From assembly GCF_958979055.1 (NCBI RefSeq), contig NC_084891.1, forward strand, positions 201,001 to 265,000: DNA of 64,000 bases. The letters are read 5' to 3'. The position numbers were made by a program, and so were the translations under genes. Positions within the stretch are counted from its first letter, which is position 1; each line of letters starts with the position of its first letter. The DNA comes from Alnus glutinosa. Taxonomy: Eukaryota > Streptophyta > Magnoliopsida > Fagales > Betulaceae. Shown here in pieces: positions 23,244-35,639 of this stretch. The notes under the pieces were generated by a model, which did no database searches, was not told the DNA's origin, and saw only the letters and a list, made by a program, of their open reading frames with translations.

Positions 23244-23821
23244 GAGCAGTTATATTCTACTCGGATTCGGCATGGAGAGGTTGATAGGTTGGTGTGGAAT
23301 CTTTCTAAGAGGAGGAGCTTTGAAGTGAAGACTTTCTATAGAGCCCTAGCTTGTCAAGAGGCGGTTTCTTTTCCTTGAAAGGGTATTTGGCGTGTTAAGG
23401 CTCCGAAGCGGGTGGCGTTTTTTGTGTGGACAACGGCATTAGGAAAGATTTTGACACGACATCATGCCAAGAAGCATGCTGGATTTGTTGAGTGGTTGGG
23501 ACACCTTGCTGGGTCGTGGTCATGTTACCCGTCTTTGGAAGCAGGTTCCCTTGTGTGTAATGTGGGGTCTTTGGCATGAGAGGAATGCAAGGCTATTTGA
23601 AGATGTGGAATTACCGGTTGTGGACTTGTGTCGAAATGTGCTTAATATGTTATATGTTTGGGTCTTGGCGTATAGCCTGAGTCGTATTATATTCACTGAG
23701 TTTTTACATTCATGTTCTTTTGTTTCCTCTGATTAGAGGCACTTTTGTATACTTTCTGTGTACTAGGGTTGCGCCCCTCTGCGCTTTTTATTGAATTTTA
23801 TTACTAATAAAAAAAAAAAAA
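23244..23821 (+). mobile_element. Truncated L1 LINE with 18 bp target duplication
   Basis: The direct repeat AACAATCATGGGTATCAT at 23226-23243 and 23822-23839 frames a 578 bp insert ending in an A run. The peptide shows the zinc-binding reverse-transcriptase tail ([19 protein letters not shown], then LWHERNARLFEDVELP) and the typical L1 3' UTR (GTGTACTAGGGTTGCGCCCC). The zf-RVT region is internally shortened. It lies upstream of the glucanase ATG. Confidence 0.85.
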
Positions 23822-24173
23822 AACAATCATGGGTATCATTCCATTTGTGCTTTGGTATTGGATTCAACTGTAAAAGTTCTTGATTTTCTCTTGTACTAGT
23901 TATATTTCTTAGATCAGCTCTTCACGTTTCCTTTTTTTGCTTCTTCATTTGAGTATTCATATATCAAGTAGATTTGAGCTTCCACTCCCTCTTGGCTTGT
24001 TTTGGGGTTCTCTGTTAACTGGAAACTGCATACATAGTGAAATCACTTTACTTGTTTCATGTTATTTTCTAGTTTCGTTCCAGTTGAACCAGACCTATCT
24101 TTAGCTTCTAAAGTCTTAATTTATTTTGCGTTTGGGTCTTTTGCATAGACTGACTGCCAGATTTGAGAAGATC

Positions 24174-27100
24174 ATGGGGTGCCTTTCATTGCCTACTATT
24201 GGTTTGGTTTTATTGTGTTCAATGGTCTGCACGGTGGGTGGCATTGGTGCCAACTGGGGCACACAGACCAGTCACCCTCTGCCTCCAGATACAGTAGTGA
24301 GGCTGCTGAGGCAAAATGGGTTTAGAAAGGTTAAGCTTTTTGATGCGGATTATGGGGCATTGAGAGCTCTGGGTAAATCTGGGATTGAGGTCATGGTGGG
24401 GATTCCTAATGATATGCTTCAATCTCTCGCCAGCAGCGTGAAGGCTGCTGAGAAATGGGTTGCCAAAAATGTCTCCACACATATCACCACCAATAATGTC
24501 GATATCAGGTGAGCTTCCTCCATTTCCCCCTTTGTCTGGTGGTAATGCTAATAATGTCAACATCAGTGATTTCTTTTATATTTCTAGCTTGCTGACAACT
24601 TCTGCTGTAATATTTGTTAAGCCTTTTTGTTCAATTGAATTGGTTGAAAAATTATCAATTAATAAGCTTCTTGTTGATGCCATCTTGGTGGAGTTGTCGT
24701 TTCTTCTGGTACTTACTAGGATGCTTATGGTTGGTCTGTAATATAAATCAGCTCTTGGCTCTATGCAAATCAGTGCCTATGAATGAGCTATGGATAGAAG
24801 GATAAGGCAGTGGTCTGGTATTTCAATAGTTGCAAGTCAAAATATCTTTAAAATGCTGTATAATCAGCCGTTGGTGACTTATGGGATTTCATACATCTTC
24901 CCATTGCTAGCCATTTCAGTCTCTATTTGCTTTGTCCTCTAAATTTCCTTGAAGTACCTTTCAATCAGTGTAGAAAGTGTTGTTGTTTCTTTAATTGCTT
25001 GTAACTATGGCTTGTGATTTTTGTATCAAATTTGAATTATTTAGGCCTCGATACATTCTTGGCTCCAGCCATTTCTTTACATTATTACCTTTTGTTTCAG
25101 TTGATGTGGACTTTCTGATTTGGTCAATCTTCATATACTTGATATTGTGGGGTCCACAACTTTATGTTTGATTTTTAATTTCTATTCATTTTCATAAGAT
25201 ATTGGCCCCTTATCTTTGCAACAAAGAACTACCATGGTCTTTTAGTTCTTATTTTTCTTACAAATACTGAACTTGAGGTTGATAATTTTTACTGGGACAG
25301 TATCATTTCTGTCAAATTTCCAACGCAAGGTTTACTTGAGTCCTTGTTTTATTAGAAAAATACAAGTCAGTAATTTGTTGAGGCTCTTGATCAGTATGAG
25401 CTGTTAAGTGTGTCATCTTACCACCTCTATGCATGGGCACAGGTTATCAACGATGCAGTTCGATCTCTTTCATTTTTTCTGATCCTCATTGTTAATTTCT
25501 TGTGTTATTCCTGTCTCATCTGTCTGTTTCTTTTCCATATCAATGTCCCTAACAGATTTAATACTGGTGTTATTAGGGTTCCTAAATGCTATGTGGATTT
25601 ACTTGAAAGGAGTGGAACCTTTTAGAGTATTTAGTGGGGAAAAATGACAACCAACCACATCCTATGTAATATTATAAACCACCATAAAATATATCATACT
25701 TTTATTTGACCTTTCTATTAAGCCTTTTGAAGTCATATTACATGCTAGTGCTGCCTTGCTCTTATTGTAAACAACTGCATATGACAAACTTCTTTGAGTA
25801 TTGCTGTGTTTTTGCACCCAATTGGTTATACTGTTTTTCAAATGCTAAACTTTAGCTGAAAGTCAATAAAACTTTTATTTTATGAAAGAGATTACTGGTA
25901 TGTTTGGATGCATTGTATTTGCTACAGTGATCGGGTTTTTTTAACTTGAATGCAACCCGCACTTAACACCCGTTATGATTCAAATTTCAAAACAAAATCC
26001 GAATTCCAACGTCAAAACCCAAATTCCAAGGTGTCAGACTCGTTTTGTCAGATGGCAGGCGTCACACCGTGAAAATCAGATGTAGTGTTTTGGTTTTTTT
26101 TTTTTTGGATGACAGGCGTCACGCCGGAGGGTTCTCTTAGATTCAGAGAGAGAGAGAGAGACAGAGAGAGAGAGAGAGTCAACATGGCGGACAAGCAAAC
26201 CCCAGCCTCTGGTAGGCATCGGAGCCGAGGCACGAAGGCGTCGGCGCGGTCCTCAGCCCTTGAGCGCCTGAAAGTCCTCCGCCGAGGCTGTGGCTGGCGA
26301 TCCGAATCAAGCGGAGGGTTCTGGATCAAGATAGAGACCTCGATATACGGCTCCGTTGGCAAGGATGAGTATGACGCCCTTTTCGCCAAACGCCGAGAGG
26401 AGGCTAGGGGCTTCATTGTTGACGACAACGGCCTTGGGTACTGCAAGTTCAAACGAGGCACAGTCTTCCTCGCTGCACTTGGTTTGCCTTGGGCAAGAGG
26501 AGACGTGTTGAACGTCCCTTGCCCTGCAAATTCAACGGCAGGTCTTTACCCAGCGGTTCCTTCTCCAACACAGAGTAGTCCAACGAAATCCTTCTCACCT
26601 CCTCTAGGGCTGTTGGTCTCACTGCCGGGAGAAAATCAGCACTCCTCTCAACCAGTGGAAACCGAAACTTGACAGGGCCCTCTGACCTCACCACCTCCAC
26701 GAACGACGGTAGAGCGCCACCCACAATGGGCGAAGCCCCACCCGAGCTTGGGGAGGACACCTTCAAACCCAAAATCTCCTTCCTATCCTTCTTCATCACT
26801 GGAGACGACACACCAACAGGAGAAGAGCCAAACAAAGGCCCCTCCTCCTTTCCACCCTTCTTCTCTACCGAAAGCAAAGACCCACTCCCACTCCCACACC
26901 CCACCGTAGCAATACGAAAATCTTTTGCCTTATTAAGCTCACAGGCAAAATTGTGCTAGCCCCACCCTCCACGACCCTCAGGGATCAATAGAATCCCTCT
27001 TCGTCTACCCATCCCATAAGTTTTTGTCTCTAAAAACCGGCTATCTTTGTTCCCACCTCTACGCACGATCAAAACCTTTGTCCCTTCCCTGAAAGATTTG

Positions 27101-30100
27101 AAAAACTCTTTATCTCTAGGGAAACCGAAGAGAATCTCCATCGTCTCCGCTAGCCAAATGATGCACTGGTTGTTCAGGAGGACTTCACCGAAAAGGCCTT
27201 TCCTCTTTTCTTTTACCTGCAGCACCGACGCCCCATCCAAGACCGAGAGCACAAAAGATTTCGACTCCACTAAGAACCTCCTTTCCATCTCAAGGCTTAC
27301 CCAAACTCAGACGGCCAACGCAGAAGAAACTCGTACCATCGTCGAAGAAGAAGACCACCTAATCACAAGACCCACCAGCCAAAGCCCCGCCACGAACTAC
27401 CTAGAGTGAACCAAAAGCACACCTCTATTGCTCAAGCTCTTACCCCGCATAGCAACCGATCTAGACGAAACGTAGTAGAGCCCTAGCTTGACGCACTTTC
27501 ACGCGCCACTGCTAGGGCAACGAGAGAAAGATGAAAATGAGAGTTGAGAGGAGAGAGGATGGACCATTTATCATCAGACATTTTCATATGTTTAATAGGA
27601 CACAAATCAAAATACTTTTCAAAAAATAAAACACAAAACACATTTTAGAAAACTTCCTGCACATTAATGTTTTGAAAATTGCAATTATCATTTTCGTCTT
27701 TTACTCAGCTACTCTTTAAAATATTCCTAAATTGCCCTTCGCTTAAATCCAAAATAAATACTCCCAATTTGAATCTATTGATTGCTTGACTGTTTGACCT
27801 ATGAAGCTTACAAAAATCATAACTTCCCTACACGTCCAAATTTTTTTTTCATAAATCGATTTCAAAAATCCACTTAATACTTTTATTGAATAATTACTAG
27901 GGGTATCACAACAACCACCATCATCAAGAGAATTTAATAAAATATTGCTACTCCCAGAAAGTCCACAAAACTAATTTCTTCAGTACCCACATCAAACTCT
28001 TCAATTTTGGGGTTTCTATTAAACATGTGAAGTATAGTACTCTCATCAACAAAATTTTCCGTGTTATCCAAGAGACTTACCTTATTCAACCAATCATCTT
28101 CTTCAGGATGGATACTGTAGATTAGTGGAGAGGCCCAATCTACTACAAACTCGTCCACTTGATCATATGACAAAGAACTTACCACAAGATCTTCATCATT
28201 GATAGAACATAGGAATTATGGAAGTTGAAACCGTGCTCTTTACCGAGCATTCATTGATCATATATAGAGTTTGATTACAGAGTTTAAGCTAAACACTAAC
28301 TCTAGTCTAGCAACCGGTTTCTACCTCTAAATACATTCAAACTATAACACTTGGAATCTTTATCTAGTTATGAGACTATTGCATTAGGACTCTATAACAT
28401 GTCTCGGCTTTTGGATAGAATTAGAGAACTTCTTAGTAGAGTCCCGGTTGGACACCTCCACAGATTGAGCTGCACAAGACTCCTGCTGAGACTTTGAGTC
28501 TTGTGCGAGAGGTGTTCTAATAATCATTGATCTCGGTGTCATAAGTTGGTAGAGAATCCCAATCCACAGAACATTGTGAAGGATCTTCAACATCTTTGTG
28601 GTAGAACTTCTTATCAACAAACTCATCTTCTTGGAACTCTTCATCAACAAACTCATCTTCCTCCACATAAGATGGATTTGGTAGATGGGTTTGAGACTTG
28701 CCAACATCGGTCAAGGTGGTGCGCCGCAGACTCTGTGCGTCAAACTGTACCTTCCTCCATTGGGGTCGCACCTCACTAAAGGTAAACACATTATCCTCAT
28801 CCATGAAATGGAAATTTGGTTGACGACAAAGACTGTTTGGCCCCCCCATGGCGGCAAGTTGCTAAGTGAATGCTCCAAATTGAGCGACTATCAGCTCTTT
28901 GAATTGCTCCAACCGATCAGCAAATCGCGCTTTCATGTGTTGCTCCAAATGCATCGCCAATCGTTCCTCAGGTGTTGCTTCTTCATGCTCATGCACAACA
29001 CCAAGGTGAATATCTGGTTCCTCCATCGTATCTTGTTTGCGCTATGGCAGGAAAGTTGCTGAGCTTTGATACCAAGTGATGTAGTGCGGCGTAGTGAGTT
29101 TGCAGAATTAACAAACACAAGAATTACAACTTATCCCAAAACCAAGAACCAATCATGGAATTGAGGTAAAACAGATAAAAACCACTCTTTGAGTGTTTCT
29201 TATTGATCTCTAATCAAAATTCATAAAAAAACTGAGGCTCTAGACAGCCAGAACATATATTTATACTACCTAAAACTCCTAACCCTAGTAAAAAACTGAA
29301 AGAAAGTTGGTTTACAAAATTCGCTGTAGCCAATTTGAACTGGTAAAAATTTAACCTCGTCTCAAGTTCAGTTCGAACTACACTTGGAACACCCGCTACT
29401 GTCTCCTCATTCCAAATCCGGTTTGGAACACTAGTTTCTGTCCAGCTTTATAGACTCCTTTTTGCAGCACGTTTTGACCCAGTAAACGTGGGAATTGGAA
29501 AAACTTCATGAAGCATGAAATTGTAGGCCTTCGAATCAGCTTTCCAATGCCACCAAGCTTGCTTCCATCCGATGTCAGAATCATGATATATGACTTTTTT
29601 TCTAAAACTGGTCCGATGGAAAACTGCCCTGCATCAATAATGTTTATGAAATATATGAATTGTTTATGCCAACCAAAAGTTGAGGATTTCTGACTAATTT
29701 GCAATTTAGTTGAGGATTTCATTTACTAAGAAAACTGAAAGTGTGAGTCATCTGTTGCAGTTTTGCTGCGTGCATTGTACTTAGTGTCATCAACATGGTC
29801 ATACTTCTCTTATGTCTATCTTTGTGATGGATTGTTGTGTTGTTAACATTGATCTTTCTTGAGGTCATGTCTCTGTAATAATCTTTATGAGGTCGAAAAA
29901 AATAATGAGTTACCAAAAGAGAAGCCTGGTGGTGGAGGCGGTTGAATGGAAACTTATTCTTGTGGATAAGATTGTTTCAACAATAGTAAAATATCCCGCC
30001 TAAGATATATGTAATGACTATATTGAACTCATTTGGTTTCTTACTCTGATTTTTGGTATAATGATGCTTAATAAAACCTCTGTGACGATATGGAGGGATT

Positions 30101-31294
30101 CTCACATTTTGGTTAATGTTGCAGGAAATATCTCAACGTCTTTTTAGCTCACCAATGTTCACATGAATCTACAGGTATGTTGCAGTTGGAAATGAACCTT
30201 TCTTGTCGACATACAATGGAAGCTTCCTCAGAACAACATTCCCTGCTCTGCAAAATGTCCAATCTGCCTTGATAAAAGCTGGTCTTAGCAACAAAGTAAA
30301 GGTGACAATCCCCCTTAATGCTGATGTTTATGCGAGCTCAACTGACGTTCCTTCTGGTGGTGACTTTCGTGCTGACATCCATGACCTAATGCTTGGCATT
30401 GTCAAGTTCTTGAATGACAATGGTGCTCCCTTCACTGTGAACATCTATCCATTTATAAGCCTCTACACCGACCTCAACTTCCCTGTTGAGTATGCCTTCT
30501 TTGATGGCAATGCATCACCTTTAACTGACGGTGGGACGACCTACTACAATATGTTTGATGCAAATTATGACACTCTTGTGTGGGCCCTCCAAAAGAATGG
30601 GTATGGAAATTTGCAAATCATAGTTGGGGAGATTGGGTGGCCAACTGATGGAGATCGAAATGCAAACCTAGTGTATGCTCAGCGGTTCAACCAGGGTTTC
30701 ATGTCCCACATATCCGGTCAGAAAGGGACCCCAATGAGACCTGGGATGCAAGTTGATGCATATTTATTTAGTTTGATTGATGAGGATACTAAGAGTATTG
30801 ATCCAGGAAATTTTGAACGCCATTGGGGAATATTTACTTATGATGGGCAATCAAAATACCCTCTTAACCTTGGCACCACAAATTCAGGATCCTTGGTTTC
30901 TGCACAAAATGTACACTATTTGGACCGCAAATGGTGTGTGATGAAGCCATCTGCTAAACTTGATGACCCACAAGTGCAACCAAGTGTGAGCTATGCTTGT
31001 TCACTAGCTGATTGCACGAAGCTTGGATATGGGACATCTTGTGGCAATTTAGATGCTCGGGGAAACATCTCATACGCATTTAATAGTTACTACCAGAAGA
31101 ATAATCAACTTGATGGTGCTTGCAAGTTTCCCAACCTTTCAATGATCACCAAATCAGATCCAACAGTTGGTAGTTGCCGATTTGAGATAACAATGGAGCC
31201 ATATTATGGAGGTGCAGAAAGGACACTTGGGTGTCTCCCAAAGCCATTGAGTTTGGTTTTTGGCCTTATTCTCTTTTTGCTAACAATTCTGTGA
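24174..31294 (+). CDS. GH17 glucan endo-1,3-beta-glucosidase with X8/CBM43 domain, likely GPI-anchored
   Basis: Hydrolyses 1,3-beta-glucan (callose) at the cell surface. Two coding exons, 24174-24508 and 30175-31294 (CAG|GTGAGC ... CTACAG|GTATGT), give about 484 residues. Residues 1-25 form a signal peptide ([20 protein letters not shown]). The GH17 barrel follows: the acid Glu is in VAVGNEPF (about 119) and the nucleophile Glu in [13 protein letters not shown] (about 264). The X8 callose-binding domain starts at WCVMKPSAK (about 365) with its regular cysteines. The last ~18 residues ([15 protein letters not shown]) are a hydrophobic GPI-attachment signal. It resembles the Arabidopsis glucan endo-1,3-beta-glucosidase 5 group (At4g31140, from memory). 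The ATG is chosen because it opens the signal peptide. The 5.7 kb intron is loaded with foreign DNA, and the intron splits the codon before YVAVGNEP as in relatives. The last ~65 coding bases are duplicated at 3893. Confidence 0.93.
26144..26441 (+). pseudogene. Copy of the DNA polymerase alpha catalytic subunit N terminus
   Basis: The frame 26184-26441 starts [16 protein letters not shown], continues [11 protein letters not shown] and [20 protein letters not shown], and ends [11 protein letters not shown]. This is the DNA_pol_alpha_N signature (ALERL..RRG, IYD.V.EDEYD.LVAKRRE, FIVDD.GLGY) that opens plant replicative polymerase alpha (POLA1/ICU2). A GA microsatellite (26144-26178), probably its 5' UTR, comes along. 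Homology stops abruptly after about 86 codons, where L1 sequence begins. The polymerase itself cannot be made. The frame is still open from ATG to the junction, so the copy is not very old. Origin may be capture by a transposon or a partial duplication; no element ends were found around it. Confidence 0.7.
26442..27545 (-). mobile_element. L1 LINE 5' region with ORF1 (DUF4283-like) piece
   Basis: Minus-strand frames contain the start of a plant L1 ORF1: [44 protein letters not shown], then [16 protein letters not shown], followed by a Ser/Gly/Pro-rich tail (26449-26904). The 5' UTR-like part runs to about 27545 with TCAAGCTAGGGCTC. Endonuclease and reverse transcriptase are missing. The 3' cut falls exactly at the polymerase alpha fragment, so the two may have arrived together. 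Confidence 0.65.
27930..29636 (-). mobile_element. LTR-retrotransposon remnant in the glucanase intron (fossil)
   Basis: A primer-binding-type sequence (TGGTATCAAAGCTC in minus sense, 29060-29074) abuts a putative LTR at 29077-29636 that begins TGATG and ends CATCA. Minus-strand peptides internal to it are acidic ([31 protein letters not shown]; and [12 protein letters not shown] at 27934-28185), as in the region near gag of some plant Gypsy elements. The second LTR was not found. Broken in several places; old. Family assignment is tentative. Confidence 0.5.
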
Positions 31295-31523
31295 ATTCTA
31301 AGCTTGAAGTTCCCGAGGTACTATTTTCCCTCTACTATTCTTATTTGCTTTGTAGCATAGTGTTGTGGGAGCTAAGAGAAAACCAAAAAATGGCACAACT
31401 GCAGTTCAATTTTTGCAATCTAGACGAGAAACATTCAACTTAGCAAATGTATTCATATCTTAAGTCAATCTGCATTAAGAATGTTTTATGGGTGGTAAGT
31501 AATGTTTGTGTATGGTAATGTTT

Positions 31524-34500
31524 TAGGACCCCGAAGTTCAAGACTAGAATTCTTATATCCTTTGGCCGGATTTTGGTGGCTGGAAGAAGGTCATTTATCG
31601 CCCCAAACATGACTGTTGCTGACTCTTCTCGGCCATCTTTTAGGGCTATTTTGTAACCAGGGCGGAATACTGCACGCGGCATGTAGGTCTCGTCGCCTAT
31701 GCCAGAATTTTTGAGAACTCGTTGCTGATGTTCAATGGCAGTATCATTGAAGTTGCCAGATTTTCTTGCTAATTGAATGAACTCCTCCTTTGAAATCTGT
31801 GCAAGTTCAATATAGTGGAAAAACTTTACTTTGCTGAGCATTAATTAAATGATGAAATTTTTCATTTTTTATTAGCTTAAACTTTTGGGATGACTGATAA
31901 TTTGTCATTGTATTAGAGCATAGGTTAAATATTCTACGTGTTGGGACTCATTTATAAAAGGATGAGAGTTTGTACCCACACAATGAGCTAGGGGGAGTGT
32001 TACATATATTAAGTTAAATGCGCTCGTGTGTATATATATATATATGTACCTCAGTAGTCAAGCAAAGAAAGTAGAAAGTAGATGAAAATGTATATTACCT
32101 CATCTACTATTCTTCCAAATGTTACCAAAACAAAAGGAAGAACATGAATTATATCATTTAAATTTTTTAGCATTCTAAATTCGATGTTAAATATATTAAG
32201 TAAGAACTTGTCTAAAATGCATACCTTAAGCTCATTTGGGGGGGCAATGTTAGTGATTTTAGGACTCTCAGCTGCTCAACTGAAGATAAAGATAGATCTT
32301 GTGCATCTAATCTGTAAGTCATATACTTAGACTCAAACACTAAGAGATAAGTCTTATCTTAGTCGACTATCTCTTGTTAGCTAGATAGATTTAAATAGTT
32401 TGAATTTTAGATTTTATACTTATCATCTATCTTCTACTACATGATGTAGAAGTTGTATTGCATTATACTTGTAATTTATTTATTATAAATACACAAGCCT
32501 ATGCTTTATTCTAGAAAGGCAAACAACCTGCAAATTAAATCTTAGATGGTATTAGAGCCAATGCTGACTAACGTCATTTTTTCTTTCGCTACTCCCACTC
32601 AAATGGCTGTCAACCAAATCGGAATTCCTCCCCTAGTTCCTAACCCACCACCTGTTGCCAACCCACTCCCAGCTACAAACCCAGCTACACTACCAACCCT
32701 CATCACCTTTAACCATTTCAATCCTCTCAAACTCACACCCGGCAACTACAATCATGGCTTTCGCAAATTGTTCCTCATCTCAAAGGGGGTAATTTATTCG
32801 GATATGTGGATGGAACTCATCGTTCTCCACCTCCGACTCTGGTCACTACAATAGATGGTGTTGTCTCTGTCAGTCCAAACCCAGAATTTCTCCACTAGCA
32901 GATGCAAGACCAGTTGATCCTCGGTGCCATAAATCCTTCTCTCTCCGAGAAGATGCTCTCTCATGTCACTCGCTGTGCCACCTCCCGAGAGGCTTGGCTC
33001 ACTCTAGAGACGTTATTTGCTTCTCAATCCCATGCACGAATCATGAATGTGCATTTCCAACTTGCCACTCTCAAGAAGGGCAGTTCCTCTATCACGGATT
33101 ATTATCAACACTTCCTGCAACTTGCTGATGCGCTAGCTGCCGTGAACAAACCACTCAGTAATTTTGAGATGGTTTCTTTTCTCCTTGCTGGACTTGGTTC
33201 TGAATACAATCCGTTTGTCACCTCGGTTCAAACACGTGTTGAACCTCTCCATGTTGAGGAACTTTATGGTCACCTACTAGCCCATGAACTGCGCTTGGAA
33301 TCCCACAATACGGCCATGGACCTTGCTGTTTCAGGTGCCAATGTTGCATCTAGGGGATCATCTTCATTCAAAAGCTACCATGGTGGACGTAGCTCATCCC
33401 ACAACTCCTCTGGTCGTGGCTCTCCTCCTCGCCACGTGCCCAGGTTCAATCGTGGCAGGGGACGTGGTTTTCCCTACACTGGCCGTGGCTCATCCGGTCC
33501 CAGACACTTCAGCAATCGCCCATTGTGCCAGATATGCAATAAACTTGGTCATCTAGCCATCACCTGCTACTCCCACTTTGATAACTCTTATTCCGGTGAT
33601 ACTTCATCTCCAATGCAGGCCTATCTCTCCACAGCTTGGTATCCTGACTCGGGTGCCACTCATTATCTCACCTTAGACTTAGCCAACCTCAACTCTCAGC
33701 TGCTGACTACTCCGAACCTGATCGTATCCAAATTGGCAATGGTAAGGGCTTGCCTATCCATCACATTGGCAAATGCCGTCTCTTTTCCTCTCTTCATTTT
33801 GATCTCCCCAATATTTTGTGTGTTCATATGATTACAAAGAATTTGTTATCAGTCCACCAATTTACAAAAGATACTAATACTTTCTTTGAGTTCCATCCTC
33901 ACTATTTTTTCTTGAAGGATCGTCGATCGGGGAAGGTGTTGCTTTGCAGCCCGAATAACCATGGTCTCTACCAGTTTCCTCCAACATTGAATAAACTGTG
34001 CTCCTCTGCTATAGTTGGTGAGCGCGTATCTCTAGCTCAATGGCACCTTAGGCTATGCCATCTGGCCTTTAAGCTAGTTCGCCAAGTCATTTCCTCTTTT
34101 AATCTACCAGTCAGTTCCACAAAGCATTCTGCGCTGTGTCCTGCTTGTCTTGGCTCCAAAAGCAAGCAATTATCCTTCTCTTTATCTCAGTCTCAAGCTA
34201 AGTGTCCCCCTTAGAGCTCATTTACATGGATGTATGGGGTCCATCTCCAATTTGCTCCACAAATGGTTCTAAGCACTATGTTTCATTTCTAGATGCTTTT
34301 AGTCGCTACACGTGGTTATATCCACTTTCTTGTAGAGCTTATGTAACTACAGTTTTTATCAAATTTCAATCTTATGTTGAACGTTTATTTGAATCCAAAA
34401 TATCGTCCTATCAACAAATTATTTATTTCTCTTGGCATCTCTCATCGTATATCCAGCAAAGACCATCAAGTTTATTTCCAGCAAAGACCAGCTTGCCGAC

Positions 34501-35213
34501 ATTTTTACCAAACCCCTCTCATCCTCATGATTCAGTCTACTTCGAAGCAAGCTCAACGTTACTACTGTACCGTTTTGCTTGAGGGGGCGTGTTAGTGACT
34601 CTAGGACTCTCGGCTGCTCAACTGAAGATAAAGATAGATCTTGTGCATCTAATCTTTAAATCATATACTTAGACTCAAACACTAAGAGATAAGTCTTATC
34701 TTAGTCGACTATCTCTTGTTAGCTAGATAGGTTTAAATAGTTTGAATTTTAAACTTTATACTTATCATCTATCTTCTGCTACATGATGCAGAAGTTGTAT
34801 TGCATTATACTTGTAATTTCTTTATTATAAATACACAAGCCTATGCTCTATTCTAGAAAGGCAAACAACCTGCAAATCAATATCTTATAGGCAATAACAA
34901 AGAAATCAGGTGTCAAATCAAGATAAATATATAGAATTAAACCCAATAATCCCACCATAAAGGAAGCATATGTAAGATCACATTTTTTTATAGAAATCTT
35001 CCCTTGAGAGCTTCATTAACTCAACATAGATCACTATGAGGACGGGTGCAACCAAGAAATAAAAGTTGTGTCTAAGGAGATAGCTATAATCAAGCTTCAC
35101 ATATTTTAGATTAACTGAACTAAGAAAATCCGGCAACCTAGGCCAGACCTTCACCAAGAAACAAAAAGACCCAGCATTATCGTTCAATTGAAAATTGCTC
35201 TTGCTCCCTTGCC
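31524..35213 (-). pseudogene. Wrecked KCS copy
   Basis: Duplicate of the KCS at 4527-6565. Remaining pieces are part of exon 2 (about 31797-31528; [20 protein letters not shown], then [18 protein letters not shown]), intron 1, the last bases of exon 1 (about 32226-32247), and most of exon 1 (35213-34890; [20 protein letters not shown]). The active-site cysteine region, all of exon 3 and intron 2 are deleted, and exon 1 has small deletions that break the frame (near 34990, 35030 and 35185). The Copia element at 32248 sits inside exon 1. No function is possible. Confidence 0.9.
32248..34889 (+). mobile_element. Short Ty1/Copia element (fossil) inside the KCS relic
   Basis: LTRs 32248-32546 and 34590-34889 start TGTTAGTGA and end CTTAGA/CTTATA. 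The target duplication GGCAA is at 32243-32247 and 34890-34894. The primer-binding site TGGTATTAGAGCC begins at 32547 and a GAGGGGGCG polypurine tract precedes the right LTR. Parts seen in order: gag (UBN2-type, with a zinc knuckle CQICNKLGHLAITCYSH), protease (WYPDSGATHYLT), pre-integrase (HLRLCHLAFKLV) and the start of integrase (DVWGPSPICSTNGSKHYVSF). Reverse transcriptase is not seen, so at 2.6 kb it is about half the length of a full Copia. Broken, with a handful of breaks. The LTRs differ at roughly 13-15 of ~300 positions by eye, pointing to an age of a few million years. Confidence 0.93.
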
Positions 35214-35639
35214 ATGGGAATATATATATTTTTTGGATGAATGTATGGGAATATAGTTATGAAGTTAAACATTCAATTCTCATTCAATTTTGTGCCATGA
35301 CAATGACAAAAGAATTGAATGAGAGTGAAAGACATTAGTGAAAGTAAAAAGGCATTAGCAAAGCAAAAGCACCAAAATTTGAATGGAAAAATGATAGGAG
35401 AAACTTTACAAAAAGGTATCGAACTATAGGCCGTTTTGACGGAAGGATACTAAACTTAAAAAACTGTCGAACCCGAGTATTCAATTATCCTAAACCCTCA
35501 CTTTAGGGTATTCCGTCTGGTTTAGGCGTTAAAACCAGACGGAATCGCAATCACATGACATGCACGTGACTTACTTAAGCCACACTACCCGTTTTGCCCC
35601 TCAGCTTTCTCTCTCAAATTTTTTTTTTGAAAACAAAAA

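Larger units (their letters stand above)
24509..30174 (+). other. Glucanase intron filled with insertions
   Basis: From left to right: ordinary intron DNA (24509-25890), the DNA polymerase alpha fragment (26184-26441), an inverted L1 ORF1 piece (26442-27545), AT-rich DNA (27546-27930), an LTR-element remnant (27930-29636), then ordinary intron DNA to the acceptor. Both splice sites remain canonical and the coding frame on both sides is intact, so the gene probably still splices across all of it. Confidence 0.75.

Noticed and set aside
26048-26461. Minus-strand open frame of 137 codons over the polymerase alpha fragment
   Set aside because: Shadow of the plus-strand copy; its Ser/Leu run is just the GA microsatellite read backwards.
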